Of a stretch of DNA of 41,470 nucleotides, positions 25,801-31,900 are shown in pieces. The position numbers and the translations under genes are program-made. The stretch's first letter is position 1, and each line of letters opens with the position of its first letter. The notes under the pieces are model-generated. The model was not told where the DNA came from and searched no databases. It saw nothing but the letters and a program-made list of their open reading frames with translations. The stretch comes from Planctomycetota bacterium. GTDB taxonomy: Bacteria; Planctomycetota; J058. The stretch lies in NCBI GenBank assembly GCA_019636275.1, contig JAHBXY010000075.1, forward strand, positions 1 through 41,470, read 5' to 3'.

Positions 25801-28285
25801 CCTGGAGTTCAAGGTCGAGCTCGCCCTGGGCGACGTCGACGCGGGCCTGTTCCTGTTCGGGGCCGACACCCGGGCCGGGCAGATGGCCCGCCTGCAGGTG
25901 CTCGGGCTGTTCAACCGCCCCCTCGGCCGCGACTCGATCGGCAAGGAGGAGGCGTTCGACGTGTGCTGGGAGTACGCCAAGACGCTCTTCCCGGGCCTCG
26001 ACGGCGACCCCAAGGGCGTGCTGAGCGAGAAGATCAAGGAGTTCCTCATCGACGGCGGCGCCCTGCCGGCCGAGGGCAAGCTGGTGAAGGCCCGGGCGCC
26101 GGGCGGCTTCACGCCCGTGTTCTCGATGAGCGACCTCATGCACCGCTACCCCCACCATCACGCGGGGGACGAGCCGAACCCCGAGGACGCCTACGCGCTC
26201 GGGGCCGAGCGCGGCGCCTACGAGGACCACCTCTACCGCGAGAACGCGGCCCTGGGCACGATCCCGCTCGAGGTCACGGTCAAGGCCCGGCTCAAGGGCA
26301 GCAACGACGACTGGCGGCCGGCGCCCGACTTCGAGGTCTTCGTCGGCCTGACGCGGCCGGACCCCGCCAAGGGGTTCGGCGCGAAGACCGACGGCGTGGC
26401 CTTCTCCGGCGGCAAGACGTTCGTCCTCACGGCCGACGCCCCCTACCTGGCGGAGAAGCCCAAGGCGTTCATCACCGCCAAGGTCGACGGCTACAAGAAG
26501 GGGGACAGCGGCGACCCGCAGTCCGGCAACGTCCACGCCGACCTGGGCGGGAAGCGGGGCCGACACCCCGACGGCAACGTCGGCGCCTCGGGCGGGGTCT
26601 TCTGCGCCTCGCGAGCGGACGGCTTCAGCCCGCTCCAGCCCGTGGGCGACCTCGGCATCGCCGTGCCGCACGCGGTCCCCGTGCGCACCGACGACCAGGG
26701 CGTGGCCCGCCTCGCCTTCCGGCCGTCACGGATCGGCGGCGACCGCTACAAGCTCGAGGCCTTCGTCGCGGTCCGGGGGGAGAACAAGGCGGTCCGCCTG
26801 GCCGAGGTCAAGACCGGGACCATCGTCCGCTGGCGCGCGGTGCGCGTGTGCCACTACTTCCAGCACAGCCCGCCCGCGAGCGCGGCGGCGCTGAGCCAGG
26901 AGTTCAAGGACCTGGTCAAGAAGCAGGAGGACCTCCCCAAGCTGGTCGCGCCGCTCGAGCGGATCGACTTCGGCCGGCGCATCAACGACGAGCTGGCGAA
27001 GGCCTACTGCCAGCTCATCGTCGACCCGGGCGCGCAGGCGCCCAACGCGATCCCGGCGCAGGCCTGGACCGACCTGGAGACCGAGCTCGACGTCGACCTG
27101 GCCGCCTACTCCGACACGATCAACAACCCGAGCCTCATGGGCAAGGCGACGCTGCCGATCTACGAGCACAAGCTCGCGCCCGAGAACGACGAGCGCAAGA
27201 CCTTCAAGGGGACCCTCCCGGTCAAGCGACCGGGCCCGGGCACCGTCACGGTGCGCTTCGTCGGCAAGCCCATCACCGAGAGCGTGGCCCACGACTTCCT
27301 CGCCGAGGACGAGGACCCGCCCGGGGACGGCTACAACCTGCGCGCCCTGAAGAAGGGCGACAAGATCCTCGGGCGCAAGGACCGCACGAAGTCGAACGAC
27401 GGGATCGCCGTGAAGGGGAAGGTGAACTACGACACGGGCGAGGTGCAGGTCGAGTTCGAGGCCAAGCAGGAGGCGGAGGTCCAGGTCAACTTCGCGCCGG
27501 ATCAGTACATCGACTTCAAGGCGCTCTACAACTTCGCGGCCACGGACCTCCCGGGGCTGCTGCGGCTCAACCTGCCCAGGGCCTACAACGCGCTCGTGGG
27601 CGCCGACTACCTGCCCATGGAGGAGGGCGAGCAGCCCAAGCAGTCGACCTTCCTGACCGACCGCATCTACTCGCCCTCCGTGTTCGCGTTCGTCGGCGCG
27701 CTGTTCAGGGCGCTCGGCGGCAACAAGCAGGGCTGCCTGCCCGGCCTGATCGTCGTCCAGGCCGACCGCGTCGACCCGTACGACGCCCTCTACGTCGGCA
27801 TGCAGGAGGGCAAGGGGGTGGCCAACGGCGTGCTGGTCTTCCGCCCCGCGGACGGCGACCTGCAGCAGCTCGCGCTGCACGAGATGTCGCACGCGCTGTT
27901 CCTCATGCACGCCCCGCCCGACCCGCCGGGCTCGCCCGCCCACCTGCACGACCCGGCCGACGACGCCTGCGTCATGTCGTACTCGACCAAGCGCGACGGC
28001 GACTACTGCGGCATGTGCGTGGCCAACCTGCGGGGGATCTACGTCGAGCGGCCGCCGCTGAAGCTGCCGAAGAAGGCGCTGGGCACCGGGCACATCGTGA
28101 TCGAGCTCGTCGACGAGCAGGGCGTCCCGCAGGCGGGGGTGGAGTTCCAGGTGCTCCACCAGGGCAGGCCGATCCACGAGGGCGAGACGAACGAGCTCGG
28201 CAAGGCGCGCGTGGACGGGCTGCCGACCGGGACGGTCAAGGTGACCTTCCCGGGGCTCCACGGCCCCGAGTGGGACAAGGCGTAG
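22820..28285 (+). CDS. Giant double-metzincin-like protein (copy 1, 1821 aa)
   Basis: The protein starts at ATG 22820 and has no signal peptide or membrane helix. It is an internal duplication. Each half has a beta-rich domain with F-x-PSR-x-x-GD (about 455-475 and 1297-1318) and then a metzincin-like zinc site: HEVGHSRWLPH at 927-937 with Met-turn M963, and HEMSHALFLMH at 1687-1697 with M1719. Each Met-turn sits in a C-x-M-[NS]-Y...C-x2-C-x3-LRG signature. Between them, about 1020-1085, lies a helical domain (RLQVLGLFNRPL, CWEYAK, DGGALP) resembling peptidoglycan-binding repeats. The C-terminal 70 residues repeat the domain of the gene at 21460. The usual metzincin glycine (HExxHxxG) is replaced by W or F. 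I infer secreted zinc proteases or toxins; the substrate is unknown. Confidence 0.72.
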   Translation: MDYPPTPTDPFYVGAYPQVALRPVPTTGEDHTLNQSRSALRPGNHRAKGVTLAPPVRIEFGVTRLWVSDGQRRSRSFHDGAIPVEQEDAVDDLNFVPGQDEDKLTVRWELHTNKPGYPKGAKLELFARGAQDPIWTQTFGPSFGGDAPKAVEDLLGEEKEAVREGSLPFADVKPEGQAAFPDGLLTLAGSPYQLRLTVSGRAGADPKLSGDKYAYPMTAWTYVHVLAHSIEVRWGDMDWLERARPDIDPAYQAKVLGAVGGAPGYERDLFQAMKDAEASPKADVWHEVVLPANQFARAYNQKDEVETNVDHKELAKHWGHGPRIPLVAEVKLRDAAGEAAQDVDPRVFTGAKVLWDWRDPQPDRWKSDHTPTKPSEAFLQSVFAEGEALAPRGSTNCPKKYGGKLGDEAGSPVFPPDVPGPFPYRVTRCGKRTWGALSEFADAAGEQKGTTGVVFQPSRMAGDKFEVRAALYFDDRIDTADDLDLPAPVVGSPGTFEVLHRVDLYHVVVGDLPNVDVDGCREKARKVFRTQARALLNVTEVAVPVAKFRDYVKKVIADGFKDENAFGDTSSMAFGYPDHFALNAMTLDDAGAKGLVPFRDADAAADRARTLIRDGALFMYELHRPEPSLVAKRERLVGQNTGGVGYPLTDVGGYPRQLILFEAGKPVIRDGEQVKGALNGLNFIKLLPAKCCTGTGVTLVDGTSDRKVTVTFPGLPAVDLEYSNKSFGRGRKVDLSDRKKRLLREKLVEAGKAFADSTQKFEVRVEHSAGDDACKRRREQVKAYLEEELKKKDVIIDKALVLEALEKQAASHRWTGFAAKDYGSTIRARACRDALIFPAAARMAADEKWHEKPGVYMFHFVGYSNLAYLDKAQTAFGQKATLLGAYDPNREFTPNDRSHGFISLITPDPQHASTAGTDGPLPDIFAHEVGHSRWLPHAPAVTGKANPASTKPAAHVKNDVCLMNYDVEERSFCGLCILRLRGWDWSKAKHDAGALEFKVELALGDVDAGLFLFGADTRAGQMARLQVLGLFNRPLGRDSIGKEEAFDVCWEYAKTLFPGLDGDPKGVLSEKIKEFLIDGGALPAEGKLVKARAPGGFTPVFSMSDLMHRYPHHHAGDEPNPEDAYALGAERGAYEDHLYRENAALGTIPLEVTVKARLKGSNDDWRPAPDFEVFVGLTRPDPAKGFGAKTDGVAFSGGKTFVLTADAPYLAEKPKAFITAKVDGYKKGDSGDPQSGNVHADLGGKRGRHPDGNVGASGGVFCASRADGFSPLQPVGDLGIAVPHAVPVRTDDQGVARLAFRPSRIGGDRYKLEAFVAVRGENKAVRLAEVKTGTIVRWRAVRVCHYFQHSPPASAAALSQEFKDLVKKQEDLPKLVAPLERIDFGRRINDELAKAYCQLIVDPGAQAPNAIPAQAWTDLETELDVDLAAYSDTINNPSLMGKATLPIYEHKLAPENDERKTFKGTLPVKRPGPGTVTVRFVGKPITESVAHDFLAEDEDPPGDGYNLRALKKGDKILGRKDRTKSNDGIAVKGKVNYDTGEVQVEFEAKQEAEVQVNFAPDQYIDFKALYNFAATDLPGLLRLNLPRAYNALVGADYLPMEEGEQPKQSTFLTDRIYSPSVFAFVGALFRALGGNKQGCLPGLIVVQADRVDPYDALYVGMQEGKGVANGVLVFRPADGDLQQLALHEMSHALFLMHAPPDPPGSPAHLHDPADDACVMSYSTKRDGDYCGMCVANLRGIYVERPPLKLPKKALGTGHIVIELVDEQGVPQAGVEFQVLHQGRPIHEGETNELGKARVDGLPTGTVKVTFPGLHGPEWDKA

Positions 28286-28294
28286 GAGGGCTGC

Positions 28295-28969
28295 GTGCCG
28301 ACCAAGCACACCGTCGTGCAGGGCGAGACCGTGCTCAGCATCGCCAAGGCGCACGGCTTCCGCGACTGGCGGGTCGTGTGGGACGACCCGGCCAACGCCG
28401 ACCTCAAGAGCAAGCGCGCCAACGGCGGCGTCCTCAACCCGGGCGACGAGCTGACGCTGCCGGACCGGGAGAAGAAGGAGCTCGACGTCAAGGTCGACGC
28501 GACGTACCGGTTCAAGGTGAAGTCGACCCAGGCCTTCTACTCGACCCTGCTCAAGGACGCCTACGGCGAGCCCTACCAGAGCACCAGGTACCGCCTCGTC
28601 GTCGACGGCAAGACGATCGAGGGCAAGACCGACGACAAGGGCTACCTGCTCGAGTCGGTCCCGCCCGACGCGCAGGAGGCGCAGGTCACGGTGCTCGTGA
28701 CCGTGCGCGGCAGCGCCGGACGGACGCGCACGGCCGAGGTCGCCTACCCCAAGGTCAGGCTCGGCCGGCTCGACCCGATCGACACCGACACCGGCGTCCA
28801 GGGGCGCCTCGCCGCCCTGGGCTATCGCTGCCCGATCGACGGCGACCTCACGGGCGACGGCGCCCGCGAGGCCGTGCGCGCGTTCCAGGGCGACCACGCC
28901 CTCGGGGTCACCGGCGACGTCGACCCGACGACGCGCTCGGCGATCCGCGACGCCTACGACAACCGCTGA
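28295..28969 (+). CDS. LysM plus peptidoglycan-binding protein without signal peptide (copy 2)
   Basis: The 224-residue protein starts at GTG 28295 after GGAGGG, nine bases behind the first giant. The order matches copy 1: LysM (VVQGETVLSIAKAHGF, LNPGDELTLPD; about 4-52), a beta-rich domain with RYRLVVDGKTIEGKTDDKG (about 60-155), and a peptidoglycan-binding domain (VQGRLAALGYRC, AVRAFQGDHALGVTGDVD; about 165-218). No signal peptide is seen. It is clearly paralogous to the protein at 22138-22806 and similarly precedes a giant metzincin-like protein, so the two-gene module has been duplicated. Its probable role is to target or anchor the giant partner to a cell wall. Confidence 0.85.
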   Translation: MPTKHTVVQGETVLSIAKAHGFRDWRVVWDDPANADLKSKRANGGVLNPGDELTLPDREKKELDVKVDATYRFKVKSTQAFYSTLLKDAYGEPYQSTRYRLVVDGKTIEGKTDDKGYLLESVPPDAQEAQVTVLVTVRGSAGRTRTAEVAYPKVRLGRLDPIDTDTGVQGRLAALGYRCPIDGDLTGDGAREAVRAFQGDHALGVTGDVDPTTRSAIRDAYDNR

Positions 28970-28989
28970 GCAGCGACCGGAGCCCCACC

Positions 28990-31900
28990 ATGTTCGAGTA
29001 CCCGCCCAAGGTCGCCGCCGACACCTTCCCGGAGATCACCTACACCGACCCGCCGGAGGAGCAGCCCGAGAAGGATGAGGAGGAGGAGCGCACGCTCGTC
29101 GGCACGCTCTCCGGCGACGGCTCGGCCGTCGGGGTGCTCGCCCTGCCGAAGACCGGCACCTACGGGGTCACCAAGCTGTGCCTGATCGCCGGCGACCTGT
29201 GCTCGCCGAGCGTGAACGAGAGCCAGACCGCGCCGGAGGAGGTGGCGCCGTTCCACGTCGCGCCGGGGCTCGACGCGCTGGCGATCGGCTGGAACACGCC
29301 CGGCCCGCGCGAGGCCCGGAAGGTCACGTTCGAGCTCTTCTCGGCCCGGACCAAGGACACGCCGATCGCCCGGGCGGAGTGGGCCCTCGACCCGAAGAAG
29401 GCCAGCCCGCTGGAGAAGGACGCCGACGAGAAGCTCGGCTGCTCCGGGACGACCGCCTGGACGAAGGACCTGTTCACCTTCGATGACGGCCTGAAGGACG
29501 ACTTCCCCGACGGCCTCCCGACGGTGAAGCACTCGCCCTACCAGCTGCGCATGACCGTCGAGAAGAACGAGTCGAGCCAGCTCCCGGGCTACCCGCTCGT
29601 CGCCTGGACGACGTTCCACGTGGCCGTGGACTCGATCACCCTCGCCTGGGGCCCCGACGACGCGCTGCCCGACCGGCCCAACGCCTGCGAGCCCGAGCAC
29701 GAGGGGACCTGGCCCGCCCGCGAGAAGGCCATGCTGGCCGCCCTCCGCCAGGGGAGCGCCGATCCCACGAAAGGCCTGAACCGGGTCGTCATGGAGGCCA
29801 CGCTCACCAGCGGCGAGGGGGCCAAGGTCTTCGCCGATGACTACGCCGCCCTGTGGGGCCGCGGGCCGCGGATCCCGCTCATCGCCACGCCGCTCGTCCG
29901 CCGCGCCAACGGCAAGAAGGAGCCCGACCCAAAGGCCCTGGCTGGCCTGCAGGTCCTGTGGGACTGGTGCGCGCCCGAGGAGCACGGCTGGCAGCACTGG
30001 CTCGGGCGCGAGCCCGGCGACCAGAGCGACGCCTGGAAGGCGACGTCGACCGCCGCCGACCGGGCGTTCTTCACCCGGCTGTTCGAGAAGCTCGACCAGG
30101 ACCGCGACGCGACGCTCTCGCCGAAGCTCGCGCACAACTGCCCGTCGAAGCTCGGCGGGCGGCAGACCTACGGCTCGAACGACGAGGTGCACCACTTCTT
30201 CCTCTGCAACGGCCCGGCCCCGTACGAGGGCGACGTCCTCGGCCACGGCTCGAACCGGCAGTGGGCGATGCTGGGCAAGGTCAGCGCCGACCCGGCGTCG
30301 GCGGGCCAGAGCGGCGTCCTGTTCGCGCCCGGGCGGATCCCGGGCGACTACTACGAGGTCACGGCCTTCCTCGCCCTCCCCGGCGCCGACGGCAAGCTCG
30401 AGCTCGACGTGAAGGACGACGCCCTCGGCGGCGAGTCGCTCCGCGCCCACGCCGAGCGGGGCGGCCTGCCCACGGCGACCGCGGCCTTCCGGCTCTACCG
30501 GAAGATGAAGGTCACCTACTGCCCGATCCCGAGCACGGTCCCGACGGACTGGATCGACAAGACGAAGGCGTACTACGAGCGGGCCGCCGGGGTCGTCCTC
30601 GACGTGACGACCGTGACGCCCGACCGGCTGCCGGGGCAGTTCCGGGCCGCCGACCGCTACAAGGCGGCCTACGAGGCCATGTACCGCACCGAGACGACCG
30701 AGGACGTCGAGGTCGACGGCGCCAAGGTCAAGCGGAGCCTCCAGCTCGGGGCGTGGCACGCCATCGCCTCGCCCGACAAGGCGGACCTCAACGACCCCCG
30801 CATGCACATCCCCACGCGCGACCTGCGCGGCTACAAGGCGGCGCTCGAGGAGACGTTCAAGGGCGCGAAGGTGTGGGGGCTCGACCTCTCGGGCCCGCTC
30901 GTGGCGGGCAACCCCGAGGTCAAGGCGGGGCAGGCCGAGGGCTGGCTGCTGGGGAAGGCGCCGTTCGGCGGCGAGCACACCTACCTGGTCCTGAGCAAGA
31001 ACGGGCAGGCGTTCGCGAAGGACGCCACGATCGAGGTCCCCAGCTTCACCTACGACAAGGCGACCAAGAAGCTCCAGCCCGGCGCGCCGGCGGCGACCGC
31101 CACGATCAAGGCGGTCCGGACGAAGGCGAGCGGGTGGCTGCAGCGCCAGACGAAGCTCAAGGCCGCCGACGACGACGCCACGGTGAAGGTCACCTTCGGG
31201 ACGCAGGCGGTGACCGTCAGCTACGCCAAGAAGGGGGTGCTCAAGAAGACGCGCTCGACGAGCCTGCCCGAGCAGGGCAGGGCCGACCTCGAGCGGACGT
31301 TCGTCACGGCGGCGCACGGCCACGACCCGGCGCGGCCGCTCGTGATCACGATCGAGGGCAAGACCACGAGCAAGGACGACCAGCGGCGGGTCGCCGGCGT
31401 GCGCTCCTACATCCACGGCCTCCTCGAGGACGGGACGGTGCTCGACACCTACGAGGTGTTCGGCAGCGTCCTCGCCGCCCCCACCACCTACGCGACCCCC
31501 GAGGAGTACCTGCCGAAGTTCGACAAGCAGGCCAAGTTCGTGTGGGACGAGCTGCGCAAGGAGTGGCAGACGGGCGACCTCGGCGCCGAGCAGGGCGTGA
31601 TCTACCTGTGCTACGAGCGCCAGTCGCACGGCACGTCGATCCCGGGCGGCGCGAGCTTCACCGGCGACAACAAGGCCACCCTCGCCGTGGCCTACTCGAC
31701 GAACCCCGGCCGGCACCAGGGCCCCAAGCAGCAGTACGTCGAGCCGATCCCGCTCCTGATCCACGAGATCGGGCACGCCTTCTACCTGGGGCACGCGTCG
31801 GCCCGGCAGTTCAGCACCAAGGACCCGACGGAGCTGAAGGAGGAGCTCGGGGCGCACGTGGGGCTGTCGACGTGCGTCATGAACTACGACGTCGACCCGC

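Noticed and set aside
22727..26671. Long minus-strand frame opposite the first giant
   Set aside because: Composition is Val/Arg/Gly/Leu shadow with no motif, whereas the plus strand carries zinc sites and repeats shared with a paralogue.
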